DNA from: Onchocerca lupi
Lineage: Eukaryota; Nematoda; Chromadorea; Rhabditida; Onchocercidae
Reading direction: 5' to 3'
Assembly (NCBI GenBank): GCA_028564675.1
Contig: JAOVVO010000145.1
Span: 62,001-126,000 of the forward strand
Length of the DNA stretch: 64,000 bases
A program made the position numbers and the translations under genes. Of this stretch, positions 50,101 through 63,737 are shown piece after piece; within the stretch, counting starts at the first letter, position 1, and each line of letters begins with the position of its first letter. Below the pieces are notes generated by a model. The model did not search any database. It was given only the letters and a program-made list of their open reading frames with translations, and was not told where the DNA came from.

Positions 50101-53100
50101 AAACGAAAATTATATCCTTTCGCTCAGGCTTGATTGACCATTCTTCGAACAAAGAATTGGTAGCTGTCATTTCAGATAGTAGACTATAATCTAAAATTAC
50201 ACAATCTTCCATCTAATTTATCATTATCAGGTCAGCTGCTGACTCATACATTAACTGATCAGTTGTAAATTAAACGCTATCAATCATTATCTTTCTATTA
50301 ATTTCCTTCGAACTTATAATTTACTATTAATTAGCAGTTCAATTGCCAATGCAAATTAAATTTAAATGAATTTTTCAAATGAAATTAAAGATGGAAAGAA
50401 TTTTTAGTCTTAATTATCAATAAATTATTGGGAATTTTTCCCTGTTTTGTTTGAAATTATCAATAAAGAAATTAAATTTTCTGTTCAAATTGGTCAATAC
50501 TTTCTCATAATATTTATGATTTATAGAACATATACCCAAATATTCGCAAATAAATAATTTTTAAAATTCGATGAGAATTTCATTTTCTCTACGAAACTTC
50601 TATCTAATTTTTTAATTATTAACATCAATTTTTACATTTTAAATCAAACCTGTCACGAAAATTTCACGTGGCCCACGTTAATCGACACGTTTTCTCCCTC
50701 TTTATCATACTATAGAAACAATTGTAATACCTCGAAATTCCTAATCATCATTTTAATAGCTTGTGTGATACCGTAATCAACATTCTGATATGATTGATTT
50801 GAGGGGTGAAAGGTCATAAAAGTTTCACACATTCCCTTTCTCATCTTTCGGTGCCAGTTTTACTCTTCACCCTTTGGCAGCATTCTCTCACCTTTTTGCT
50901 ATTAAACATCAAAGGAAAATCGCTAGCAAATTGAGTACATTAGAAGTTATTAGATCTTTGTTCAAAAGCTTTTGTAGAGGAACAAGTCAAAAATCTCTCT
51001 TTCTCTTTTTCTTTTTCCCTCTCTCTCTCTCTCATCATTCCCTCTATCATTTTAGATCTCGAGAACAGCTGCATCATTACTGTTCGATTATAAATTTTGT
51101 GATCGGGAAGATTTCTAGTAAAACACGATGGTGAGATAGATGTACGACAACTAGATTGATAGTTAGGTGAGTAATGTCAGGTCATTGTTAATGTCATTGT
51201 CAACTGCCAATATCTTTCTGGTCATTTCAAATTTTGGCCTAAATGGATAGATATCAGTTGTTCTATCGTAATATTTCGATATTCGATTCGATTAATCATT
51301 TCCAGTAAACCAACAATATTTCCGCTCTTTCTACTCTCTATGATTGGTTAATCGGGAAAGATTGATGATAAGATTTCGGGAGATTTAAGAAATTTCTCTC
51401 TCGGGAAATCGAATTACTCCCAATCTCTCTCTCTCTCTCTCTCTCTCATGCTTTTTAAATTATTTCCTATTAAAATCTGTTTTTTAGAAAATTAATTGGA
51501 AGTTTTAAATGATCAAAATTTGTCTATCTCATTATCATAAATTGAAAAATTAAAAAAAACATTGGAAAGGGAAAATTGGATATGATGAACATATGTTCCA
51601 ACAAAAGGTCATCAAAAAGGTCAAAAACCGTGTTGAGAAAAAGGAAGAATAAAAGGAAACAAGATATCCTATCACCGCATTGTAAATCTCTCTTCACGAT
51701 ACTTCTTTCATCTCAAGAAGTCATAATTTTTGACTTTTTTCAAATCTTCTGAAATTTCACACCTTACAAAGATCAATGAGGAAGAAGAGAAAACTTCAAT
51801 TTTTTGAACGAAATTTAAATATTCTCTTTCATTATTCTACAATTATCACTTATTTGGAATGTTATTATCTCAGTTGCTGATTGTACTGAAAGAAGAAAAA
51901 ATGTACACATATGGTGGAATAATTCAAATATGTGAAATGTGAGATGAAATTTAAATTATAAAAATGAAATTCAAATATGTGAAATGTGAAATGAAATTTA
52001 AATTTTCCATTCGATGCTACAGAATATTAAAAAATACTAATAATTAAAACAAGAGATACATTTGCTAAAAGTAATTATTTTAATTAAATGAACAAATTTT
52101 CGGCAAGATTTTTGATTTTTGATGATTTGAATAAAAATTTATCAAAAAATGTTCCAATAATAAAATTCTATTTACATCTGAATTTACAAACTACGAATGA
52201 TTAAATTCATGTTATTATTCTTCCGTTGACATCTAACCTTGTTTACATTCATTCATTCATTCCCGATTTTAATTATTTAAATTAGTGACATCCATAAATG
52301 TTTCGCTTAATGAAGTAAATATTAAACAATTTAATTACTCAATGTATAGAAAGATGAATGAGATAATAATACTTATGTGATACCGATAGATTTCAATCAG
52401 ATTCAATCAATAATTCCATTAACTATTAATTTCTTCATATTTTTAATTTCCATGCATTCTGATTTGATGTTAAATTTTTGGGCATATGTCTTATAATTAA
52501 TAAAATGTCATTTATATTTTTATACATCTTTACTAGATTTATCAGAGTGAGCATTCTGTTCACAAATTTGAATCAGAAAATTTGGCGAAATATCAAAAGG
52601 TCATTGTGATAAGTAAATATCGGAATACTTTAATCTATCAAATTTTTAAAATTAATTTTCAAGTACTGGTTGAAATTGTAATTAAACGAGCTCCAGCCTA
52701 TGCAAACAAGAATCTTATGATCAGTTTTAATCAATATCATCTTCCATGAGCACAAATAAAATGGAAAAAATTTCAAAATTAAAGATAAAGTGTTTTCGAA
52801 TGTAATCGGAATTATTCAAATGATTGAGGATTTTCATTTAATAATTTAAGTATATTTTCGAAAATACATTCCAAAAATATGAGACAAAGAAATGGACATA
52901 AATTAACTTAAAATATTTAAAAAATCAATTATTCCAAAATTCATTCTTGCAATTTCATATTTTTCTTTTCAACGATTTTGACTAATGTAATCATTAATCT
53001 TCGATCTCAATTACTCATTTTATTTCTTTTTCATATAAATTATTAATTACTTTTACTTTAATAATTAGAATTGGTGTTCAATTATCCATCAAAGATTGAG

Positions 53101-56100
53101 TTTTAGTAATAATTCAGATACATTACGACAAGAGAAATATAGGCATTTTGTCCCTCATTCATCCATTTCAGTATTTTGAAAATTAATTGATCAAATTTGT
53201 GACAATCAAAGAGATACAAATTCTGTGCACATTTAAACAGCCAAGTAAACAAGGAATTAGGAAAAGGAAATGAAGAAAGTGAAATTTAGTTAAAGATTGA
53301 ATAGGCTCGAAAGTTAACTCCTTGGCCATGGTGAATTTAGTTAAACATTGAATAGGCCTTAAAGTTATCCATTTGGCCTGCCAAAGTGAGCCTAAATTTT
53401 CGTCCAAAGCCTAATTGTGCATAAGATAAAGTTAAGCTAATTGAGGAATTATTCCTAAAATCACTCATGCGTGTAATCTAGGATTAGTCGAATAGTATAA
53501 TCCAATCAAATGTGTCATAATTTTATGGTAGTAATTGTGGTGGAAATGAAAAAGTTGAAAAAATCAATTGGAATTTACATCAAAGATTGTCTCAACTGAT
53601 AAGAATGTTAAGAAAAATGAAACAAAAATTCCTCAAATAATATTGATATTCTCATGCAATGATTAAATTGTAATTTTTAAAGAATAAAAACATCAGGAAA
53701 GATGTTGTTAGAAGAGAATTTAATTTAAAATTTATCATTTGTTTATAAAGTTTTATGAAAAATTAGTTTAATTTCAATTCTTTGATTTATAAATTGTTTT
53801 CTTTCAAAAGTTTTCAAACTTTACAACTTTAATTTGGAAGTAATATGTTGCTTTATGGTGGATTGTTGAAATTCCTTAGGGAATCAAAGATTATTAAAAC
53901 GATTTGAACTTTTCACTCTCTCATCCATGCTAATCTTAGCACTATAATTAAAGTTTCTCATCCATGCTAATCTTAGCACAATAATTAAAGTTCACCAATC
54001 AATCTTAATACTACTAACGAACTTGTCATTCTTGAAATTATTCAAATTTCATTCTTCATATTTCAAAATTTGAATTATGCCCAGAACAATTACTTGCCAT
54101 TTTCCCAGTGGTCAGTGAGAAAAATGTTAATTTAAAGATAAATTAAAGAGTAATTTGCCATTCTTCAAAATATGCAATTGAGGAAGAATAAAAGAGGTCA
54201 TTAAGAGGTCATTGGTGTACAATTGAAACCATCCAACAATTTTCGTATGTTTCAAAAGTTTTAAAGTATATCCATTTGGAAATTTCAAAAGCGGAAAAAA
54301 AAAAGATTTATATCATAAGAATTATACAAGAAGGAGAGAAAAAGTTTAAATTTTAAATTTTCAAATTTTCAATTATGCAAAAAAGTATTTCTCTTGTCCG
54401 ACTTATTTGTCAACACAATAAATACCAGTAATTTTTTTGTTTACATACTGAAATTTGTTTGGTTCAATTTATGCACAAATAAAAACATCTATTGTGTATT
54501 GCTGAATATAAATACAATAAGAAGGTATTTTGTTGCTAGTACAATAAGGATATATTTGTGTGTTGCTAATACAATAGTATGATAATTATTGTATGTGTAT
54601 TTGATTGCTATAACAATAAAAATAATCTGTTTGTGATTAATTTGATTATAAATGATAAAGAGTTTGATATGAAATTTGATCGAACCTTTTGTGTTTTGCA
54701 AATTTTATCAAGACTTTGCACATCATGATTGGAATGTTTCGTCTCTTGTAAACATTGACAACATACAGCTGATCGACAAATCATGCAATACATTGAAAGA
54801 TTTTCACATGCATGATTTGGACATTTAGAATCTTTTGGTAAACCGATTGGTGCTCGATACGATCTTCTAAATTATTTAACTTGAGTTGAGGTCAAAGTTC
54901 ATGATTAGTTTAAGGAAAAAAAAAGGGGGAAAAAAATCATTGCATATATTCTTTCGTTTTATTGATATATTTTTATTTTGAAAAAAAAAGAAGAAAAAAG
55001 AAATGATGATTTAATATCATTCTTCCAAATTTCAACAGATGGATGATTTATTCAGAAATTCTGAAATAATTCTAATTTATAGCAAATTTACAATAAATAA
55101 TCATGATTTATGAATATTTACTGTATTTTAATGATGAGAAAAACGAACAATTAATTAAATAAATTCATGGTAATAATAGAGAAATACCTTGCAGATGGTG
55201 ACACCAACTTATGGGCAGCCAAAGGTCCACGAGCTGGATGTAACGAATTTTGGCATGATTGACAATAGTAAATGTCACATTGTTCACAAAAAACATTAGC
55301 TACCGCTGGTTCATCGGTATCACATAGCTGAAATGTAACCTTCAAAGAAAAACTACCATAGCAGAATAAATTTGGCATTTTTTCCTATCAAATCATACAT
55401 GAAAATATTGCACCTCAAGTTACCTCGGTACCTTTTCCTTATTTCTTGCACCAGTTACTCACAACCATGAAGTTCATAAGAATCTTCAGAGATACCTCGG
55501 AGTAGCTAATCAATTTTATGGTACCTTGGTAGCATCCATCCAGGTTACATATGACAAATCTACCACAATTGCAACTTCAGTGAATATATCATAGAAATGC
55601 GAAACGATAAAAAATAAGTTTCAGTATTTTCATACGTGGCATTCTTCATTCTATGAATCAATTAATTGCTTAAAATTTTAATTATTACTTAAAAAGCAGT
55701 GAACTGATAAAATGTACCTGGCAGTTATAGATTTGTTCACTACTACCGCCCTTATCACGGGCTGATAGATTACCTGATTGATATCTGAAATATATTGATT
55801 TTTACATTTCGGAGAAACATTTCAAAATGAAATAAATCAGCCATGCTGCAATGGAAATGCAAAATTTTGAATTTCTTTTCCAAATACCTTTTGATAATAT
55901 TGACAAGAGCATTATTGATAGGCATTAGCATAACAGTTTGGTCATCCGGAAAAACGGTCGGTTTATGGCATGCTTTGCAGGTAACAATCCATCCTGAGGT
56001 GGACGGTGTCAAAATGGACGGTAGACGATGTCCACCTCCAAGACAACCGGATGGAGAAGAATGTACACCTGCTGAACCGATTAACGATGGAGGTCGAGAG

Positions 56101-58337
56101 TCTGAAAAAAATTAATTCACGCAATAATATTCATACAAAAATTTATCATTCACATAAAAAATATTCTGATAAGATATGATAGTAAAGTATGACTATAAGT
56201 CTTATCAGGATATTTTTGTGATTGATAAATATTGATTTTTCTTTCTTTTTAAAGAAATTTCAATTATGACAAATTCTAGCATATAAATATTTGATAATTC
56301 CTGAGAAAAAAAAAAGAGAAAAAACTTACTTCTACCGGAAACGACCACACCGCTATCAGTTTCTGATATAACCGACAATTTATCACTTTCAATATCCTGA
56401 TCAGAGATGCACAACGAGATCGTATCACTAGCTCCTAAAAATTATGATTCATAAGGTGATTTGATTTGGAAATGATTAAAGGAAGAAAATTGATTAAACT
56501 TTTCAAATTTGTCTAACAATATGTACTCATGAGATCTCAGAAGATGTATTGAAATATACACCTTGACTTCAAATCATTTTTAAAGTTCAAAAAATCTGAC
56601 TTTTTTTAAATTTCAAAAAAAAAAATGAAATTTTGTCAGTTGTTGAATATTCACTTCTCCCAAAGATGGTTTAAAATATATGTTGAAATTTGCTACTAAT
56701 GTGTAAAATAATATTTGTATTCACAAAATTTGCTAAATATTAAAATTTAACTTCCATTTGATAGTAATAATTATGATAACATAGCAAATGATGATTGTCG
56801 TAGTAAAATTGTTAGGTAATTTGCTAACTTCAATTTCTTCATCAATTTAAATTAATTATAAATTAATTAAACTAATTATATGGTACTTTTTCCCAACTTG
56901 TAAGCTTGATTTTATTTATTTGTTAAAGGCTTTTTTCTCTATTACTAATTCATTATTGTTGTGTTAATTTGATATCACCAAATTGATTGTATCAGCTAAT
57001 CATCTTGTACTTCTCTTATACCTCTAAGATATTCGGGAGAAGAGCAAACAGGATTTCGATTAGATAGCATGAAGCATAATTATTCTAATGATAATGATTT
57101 AGTAAATGATTGCAAACCACTGCTTGAGGGTACTGATAACGGTGTGGTGCCGTGAAGATGCGTGAATGGCGTGGTTCCGGACGTGATGCTACCGTGAGAA
57201 TGCGGAGATGACGTGGTCGGAGCGTTCTGACAAACCGGTTGTTGACATTGCACCACGCATCGACGACAATAACTATGCGCGCAATTCAGAAGTATCGGTT
57301 CTGCAAAAAAATATAAAATCTCTTTTTTTTTTTTTTTTGATCATTAAAAAATTGATTGATCGATTTGAACAATTATTGCAATTATGTTCATCAATTCTCA
57401 TTACATGTAGAAACCTGGTTTAACCAGTGATAGTATCTGAAATTTTATCCTCCGATAAACGATGGAATAATGAGATAGTAGAATTTTATCCCTTCATAAA
57501 ATATTGAAATTATTATGAATATTTCCATAATCCTTTGTAAAACTGTTTTTTTTTTTTTGATTTTTAAATTTAAACCAAGAGATTTTAATTATTCAAAATT
57601 TGAATCGCGAAAATTTTATTCACATGTAAGTAATTTTAAATTTGATTTTTAAAGAAAGAATTAAGTGTAGGATGCAAAAAAAAAAAAAATAGAAAGAAAG
57701 AAAGAACGAACGATAACGAGGATGAAACCATTTAATCTTTTTTTTTTTTTTTTTTCAATTTAATTTATTCTTCTAATCTATGATTCAAATTTAAATTTCC
57801 CTTTAATTATTAAATTCCATCTTTCTTCTCATCAATTCATTTGCATCATTATTGTGAGATAATTTTTAGATTTTTGAAAGGCAAGAAAAAAAAGAATACA
57901 GAATTGTATTTTTGAAATTTTCACTTAATGGGAGAAGTAAATTTTTGCATATTTCTCAAATGACCAACGAATATTAATGACATTTGTTCGAATAATTGGC
58001 ATATTTGATGAATCTTTGGCACAAAAGTTTCTTTTTTTTTTTGAAATTAATTATCGCAATTAAATTTATTGTTCAGCATGGAAATTTCTAAAATTAATCG
58101 TTTGAATAAAACAAAGGGAAAATTATGTTTGAAAAGTTGTTAAAACTGTTAGATTATTATAAATGTTTAAAACTTGTTCGTAAAATTTCTGTTTCAATTC
58201 AATTTATCATTTTTTTATAAACAAAAAAAGAAAAAGTGAGAAAAAATCGGAAAATATTTTTGAAGACTCAAATTTTAATTCATACCTGAGAAGAATTCTT
58301 TACAAAATAAACATTTCAATTCGTCTTCCATTTTCAT
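44147..58337 (-). CDS. madd-2: MADD-2 / TRIM9-TRIM67 orthologue, class I TRIM ubiquitin ligase
   Basis: Exons, 5' to 3': 58337-58286, 57300-57118, 56434-56330, 56101-55888, 55784-55718, 55327-55188, 54866-54686, 48350-48255, 48147-48031, 47593-47477, 47100-46944, 45704-45559, 45383-45245, 45089-44865, 44644-44443, 44267-44147; 753 residues, all phases agree. RING: CLFC at 9-12 and CAHSYCRRC at 24-32, then a long Ser/Thr/His-rich insertion before CKAC at 155-158, as in TRIM9. B-box 1 about 206-245 (CEQCDIYYCQSC), B-box 2 about 269-305 (CENLSMYCMICRSAVCCQC), coiled coil and COS box about 315-476, FN3 477-571 (IDGLHFNTVYNARVKAFN), SPRY 572-753 (FSRGIHYWEITVERHTGN; GVLLDCNKGTLAFFINDTQ). The family works with the netrin receptor UNC-40/DCC in axon guidance and muscle-arm extension. 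A TACAG just upstream (about 58386) may be a trans-splice acceptor. Confidence 0.93.
44781..44843. repeat. 31-bp tandem duplication in a madd-2 intron
   Basis: The unit ATATTCAGGATTTCTTGATA followed by T(C/G)ATTAAGAG occurs at about 44781-44811 and 44813-44843, ending about 20 bases from the donor side of exon 14. A recent duplication, with one mismatch in the core. Confidence 0.8.
53280..53385. repeat. Imperfect tandem duplication, about 52-bp unit
   Basis: Two copies beginning GTGAA(A)TTTAGTTAAA(G/C)ATTG, each continuing AATAGGC... AAAGTTA... TTGGCC. The second copy differs by several substitutions and a one-base indel, so the duplication is older than the neighbouring 37-bp one. Confidence 0.75.
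53919..53992. repeat. 37-bp tandem duplication
   Basis: Unit TCTCATCCATGCTAATCTTA followed by GCAC(T/A)ATAATTAAAGTT occurs twice with a single mismatch (53919-53955 and 53956-53992). Confidence 0.9.
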
Positions 58338-58389
58338 CCAGTAATTTATATCAGATGCTTCTTTTGTTGTCCACTTCGCTGTACGATAA

Positions 58390-61300
58390 TAAGGACATTT
58401 CAGGTTTTATCCAGAAAAATTTGATCCAGAAAGATTTAATCCGGAATAAAAAAGGCACAATAAGCGGGAATAGCAAAAAGAAGTGGAGGTAACAGATTTG
58501 GAATAATTGGAATATAAAAACTGAAATATCGATAAAAATGGTAGAGAAAGGTACCGAATGTATGCTTTATATGATCGATTTTTAAGATAAGATTTTATAA
58601 ATTTTTCAAAATGATTAATTGCTAACTTTTGTATATTTTGGTCCTATAAATTTGTAACAAATAGTTCAAAAAACTTTCCGTTCTTCTTCTGATGCCATCT
58701 TTATATGTTTGTATGAAAAAATTTTCTTGGATGAAATGTTTGATAGGAAAAAAATTCCTAAAATTTCATTTCTTTTTTCAAAAAAAAATTTTGTTTGAAA
58801 TAATAGAACTAAAAAAAAAAAGAATAAAAAACTTAACTTATGCAATAATCAAATAATTTAATTAATAATACTCGAAAAAAAAAAAAAGAGAAATGAAATC
58901 AAATGAATCGCTCGACAAAATGGAACAATCATAATATATGTACATTTTAAAATATCATGTTTTTCAAACTATTTAGATTAAAAATTGGAGAAATAATTTT
59001 TGAAATTTAAATTTGTCTTCCCTCTTTCTCTTCTAATAAATGTTAATAGAATGATGGATTTTTGCTGAAAGTAAAAAAAAAAATATTTAATTAAATTGCG
59101 AATCATTAATGAGAGAATATTAAAGGCTATAAAATAAGTGGCTGAACAGGCGGAAAAAAAAAAGGAAAAGATTAAAAATATCAGCATAGATGAAGTATTA
59201 GTTATTGATTGAAACTTTGTCAACTTTAATTCTCCTCCTTCTAATCTTCGTCCTTTTCATCTTCTCCCGATATTTGTTCCCTTCCCTGATTACTTCACTT
59301 CATCACTAATCAAATTTATTGATTTAAAAAAAAAGAAAAAATATCAGACCAAAATGGAAACTTCGAGATGAAGATGGATGAAGTGAAAAAAAATTTTTAA
59401 CAAACAACAGGTATTACTCTTTTCTATTCTACCGAAAGAATTTTACCGAAAAAGAGGAAAAGAAATATAAAATTTATTACTCATTGAGTATTTTACCCAA
59501 AATAGTAATTTTCAAAATTAATTGCTCTATTTCTAATTTATTAGAAAATATCCTAAATGTGCTATTCTTTTTCTTCTTTTCTTCACAACATTTTGTACAT
59601 GAAATATTGATTTTTTTTCAAGCAATAAATATTTGAAATTATAAATTTCATTTTGATAATTGATTTTTTACAAATGAATATTTAATAATGATATTCTTAA
59701 ACGATAAGAGAAATATAATTAACATTTTTCTTGTCATATCAGTTAGCATATTTTCAACATTTCAAATAAGCCTAGATAAATATATTTCTATCTTGGCTTG
59801 CTATAAATCTAAGCTATATTTAAATTAAAGAAATGCTTATAACTAATCAATGAATAGTTTTGATCGAAAATTTTGCAAATCTTTCTCAGAATTTATAATT
59901 CAAAAAGAATTGTAAATTGTGTAATGACTATAATCATTTGCAAGTAAATCGTTAAATTTTTAATGATTCTGATCTGAAAAAAAAAAAAAAAGAGAAATGC
60001 CAAAAGAAAAATTCTAAATTTAGATTATTCACTAAGTTCGTTTTCGAATAAAATAAATAATTTTAAATTATTTTCCAATCCATTAACTTTCATCATTTTA
60101 TCACTCAAGCAAATATTTTATATTAACTATCTGGTTGAAATCATTAATATTTAATAATTGTGCATCAGAATTTTTACTAATATTAGCATTATTTTGAATA
60201 TTAAAAATTTAAATATTAAATTTCATTAAAAATTTTATGTTTAAAAAAAAAAAAAAAAGAAGGAAGGAAATATGAAGGTCATATTCAATCAATGAAGCAA
60301 AAAAAAAAAAAATGAGCAAAGAAAACTAAAATAAAAATGAAGTTAGAAAAAATTGCTTTTTTTTTTCTTTTTGACCATAAAAATAGCCAACGGAAAAAAG
60401 AGGAAAAAAATGAAAGCATTCGTTATTTTCCTTTGAATGATTTTAATATATAAAAATGAGCTAGGCCATTTTTTCCTTGGCTAATTTCAACCCATAAAGG
60501 AAATCAATGTTATTTTTGGCCATTCGTTGAGTTAAAATCAATACATATACACATTTAATATTTCCAAATCCATTTAAATATTCTTTCCTTTTGGCATTTT
60601 TCAACAATTTAATCCTTTTTTTTCTTTGAATAAAAAGAGATGATAAAACTGAAGCATGACAATAAGTTTTTTTCTAATTTACAAATTACAGCATTCATTC
60701 GAGAAATGAAATTAAAAACAAGAAATGGAAAACTTGATGAATGTAAAAGAGATGAAAAATCTCTTATCGATGAAGAATATATCACGTTGAGGTGCCGCAG
60801 GTGTTTACGACACATCGTTGATTTTAATTAATTAACCTAATAAGCGGATAATGCTCATTTAGTAGTCCAAAATAAAATATGACCTTCAGAGATCAAGCAG
60901 TATCACAAAAATATAATGCAATATTATAATTATATATTATCACTATCAGTGATTATGAATGTGTTGCATATTTACTTCATAAATATTCAAAAATGATATC
61001 AGTACATTACATGCATAATATTTATCAATTATCATTACAAATTGATTTATGATAAGCAACCATTAAAGCTATTATCTTTAATTTGATGGTAAATATAAAA
61101 TTAATGAATTACGGATGTTGAGCTAAATTATGCTTGGTTGAAATCTCTCTTTTAAATTTCAGTCTCTAAAAATAATCGAATGGAAATATTTATGAATTTG
61201 AACGATTAATTCCGGACAAATAATTACTATTTCTGTCCGGAACTAATCATCTACATTTATCGGAAAATAAACGGAAAAGAATACGGTAAATAATAGAATA

Positions 61301-61602
61301 TAGTAAAATTAATAGGAAATGATTAAATTGAATATGTTCATTAGTCAAATTCAATCGTAAATGAAGTGTTTGGTAGTATTATCGTCGTTGATAAAACGAA
61401 CATGTGTTACATTTGAAATCAATTTCTATTCAAAAAAAAAAAATTAACAGTTCGACATTTCACTTCAAATGATCAATGATTATAGCAATCGATTGATTTC
61501 GTAAAGAACATGAAGTTAAGGAAGAAAAGTTTTGTTGAAATTTTGAAAATCATTTGTTGGAACACTTCCGATATGATTGATAATAGCAAAACGGTTAGTT
61601 AT
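58390..61602. other. Upstream region of madd-2, no gene supported
   Basis: AT-rich DNA with many poly-A tracts, likely holding the madd-2 promoter and any 5' UTR exons. The only exon-like stretch is at 60691-60831 on the plus strand (see findings). Nothing else stands out. Confidence 0.5.
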
Positions 61603-61914
61603 TTATAAATTTATAGTAATTGAACTGGAAAAGCAAATGGCTTCATTTTTTCGTTTTTTTTTTTCAATTTCTTTCTCAACTATTAGTAGCTTTTGAAAAA
61701 TTCGAATTTTCCAAAATTTATTGTTCATTTTTATAAGCTTTCGTTCTTCCGGCGTCAAATGGATATTTATATATATATCAATGTCTGAATTTATAGCTTT
61801 CTTTTTGAACAGATTTATTACGTAAAATTCGAATTCTTTAGCAAATATTTGATAATTTAAACTGAAAATAATCAATACAATAGGTAAATGTTTTTGCTTC
61901 TGGAAAAAATTCAT
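61603..61914 (-). CDS. Unrecognised small ORF with signal-peptide-like start
   Basis: A 103-codon open frame beginning MNFFQKQKHLPIVLIIFSLN, hydrophobic like a signal peptide or anchor, with a possible cleavage after IFA, then KEFEFYVINL, HLTPEERKLIKMNNKF and a lysine-rich end. The middle part does not look like simple AT-rich noise, but the codons at both ends do. I do not recognise it and no neighbouring exon could be joined. It may be a short secreted protein, a single exon, or chance. Confidence 0.2.
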   Translation of the reverse strand: MNFFQKQKHLPIVLIIFSLNYQIFAKEFEFYVINLFKKKAINSDIDIYINIHLTPEERKLIKMNNKFWKIRIFQKLLIVEKEIEKKKRKNEAICFSSSITINL

Positions 61915-63735
61915 AAAAATTTAAAATTAGAAATTAAAATATTTTCGTGAAAAATTAAAAATGAAAAATTGATTAAATTTAAATTTAAACATTCATTTCA
62001 TCTTTTTTTTTTTATCTCTTCTTGGATATCTTTATTTCTCTTTTGCACTTATCAATTGTTCAATTCTTTAGAAAATTAATCAAATAAAAATTTCAAGCTA
62101 AAAAAAAACAACAACGACAATGAATAATTCAATGCTCTATTTATCATTTGAGTCGTTAAAAAAGATAATTTTTCCCAGTGCGGGGATGGCAAAGAAAGAG
62201 GTGGAAAAGCGGAAAAGTTTGAAAACGTAAAAAAAAAAAAATGAGCATTTCAGAAAAGCACTTTTCCCAATTGAACAATTAAATGCTTGATTTCATCGTG
62301 AATTAGCGGGTGGGAGCTTCATAATCGATCTGAGCAAGAAATGAAGCAGAAGAATTTTGAAGAAGCATTTCAAAAATTAAAATTTCTCTTCTCCGGCAAT
62401 CAAAAACATTCCGTTCCTACCTGTTTCATTGAAATAAGATGATGAATTGCAGGAGAAGGAAGTTAAAGATGGCTTTTGTTGAAAGAAGAAATTTCAGATA
62501 TTTCTTTTCTCGTAATACATACCAAATTTTATGATTATTGGAAAACTTTTATTAGTAAAATTTAATTAAATAAAATAGTTTTACGCGTAACGATGTTTGA
62601 TCATAAGTACAATTTGATAGTATAATTTGGGCATTCAAAGATTTTCAATTAATTAAATTCTTTTCATTATGGAAGTGCAAAAAAAAAAAAAAGATAATCA
62701 TTTGAAAAGTTATTATCACATTTCATTCGAAATATGAAAATGTTCGGTAGCAATGTGAATGAAATTTAAGAAATTTTAAACATTTCCAATGCTTTCTATT
62801 TTATTGCACACAATCATTTTCTCAAAGCTCAACAAGTTTTTTAAGATATTTTCCACTCACATAGCTATCATTTTCCAGCAATTTTAAGAGTTTTATTTTC
62901 GATGCAACACAATTTGATGCTAGAAACATTTTTTCAAACGTGATTGATTTGTTTTCCTGATTTGGTACACTTTTCTGACGTGAGAGTTCACGTATTAACT
63001 TGTTTTTTTTGACGTTATACCTTATATTTCATCTCATTATTCTATGAATTTTGTACCTGCAAATGCATGATAAAATCACTGAAATTTAAAAAATAAAGAT
63101 TAGCATATCATTATATTTCCTTCTTTGTTAGTGAATTTTATTTCACATCATCGATGGCCTTGAAGAGGCTTAAATGTTAAATGAAGTTCACTTGAACTTT
63201 CAAAGAATCAAGAAAAAAAAAAGTAAAATAATAACTGAGCAAAATAACAATGGCATGAAAAAGGAGAAAAATTGAAAAGTTTTAAATTATTTAATCGATC
63301 AATAATAACTCAATCAGAAAAAAAAATATCAAATAAATAATAAATAATGTCAATTATTTATTGTTAGAAATGAGCTAAAGAACAAAGATTGCCAAGTTTT
63401 TGTCATTTCCATCGAATTGCAAACGACAAGTATTCATCCAATTAGCGAAGAATAAAATAATTTTGTTTAATTTCAATTTCGAATGAATATTTATATAGTG
63501 CTAATAAAAAAAATAATATTTTTGGCAGCAAATCAGGAATAGCCATTTCTTTTTAACTGTGAAATAAAAAATCATTCGAAGAGATAATGATAAGAATTTA
63601 ATCATTTCACTGAAATATCATTTAATTTGCAACAATAAAAAAAAAAAAAAAATCTCGACCATGCATAATAATTCCATGCTTTCAGGATGGAAAAATTAAA
63701 AGATGAAAAAAAGATCAAATTGGAAGAAAAGACGG
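61915..63735. other. AT-rich region, nothing recognised
   Basis: No coding exon, RNA gene or clear repeat seen beyond poly-A runs. A somewhat more GC-balanced stretch lies around 62170-62470 with no open frame of note. Confidence 0.5.
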
Positions 63736-63737
63736 AT

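Larger units (their letters stand above)
48351..54685. other. Large madd-2 intron (6.3 kb)
   Basis: Separates the B-box 2 exon from the coiled-coil exons and is by far the longest intron of the gene. No coding exon is supported inside it. It holds a CACGTG E-box at 50665-50670, (CT)n microsatellites at 51017-51034 and 51423-51447, and three short tandem duplications (about 51920-52010, 53280-53385, 53919-53992). A transcript starting inside this intron would lack the RING and B-boxes; I have no evidence for one. Confidence 0.6.
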
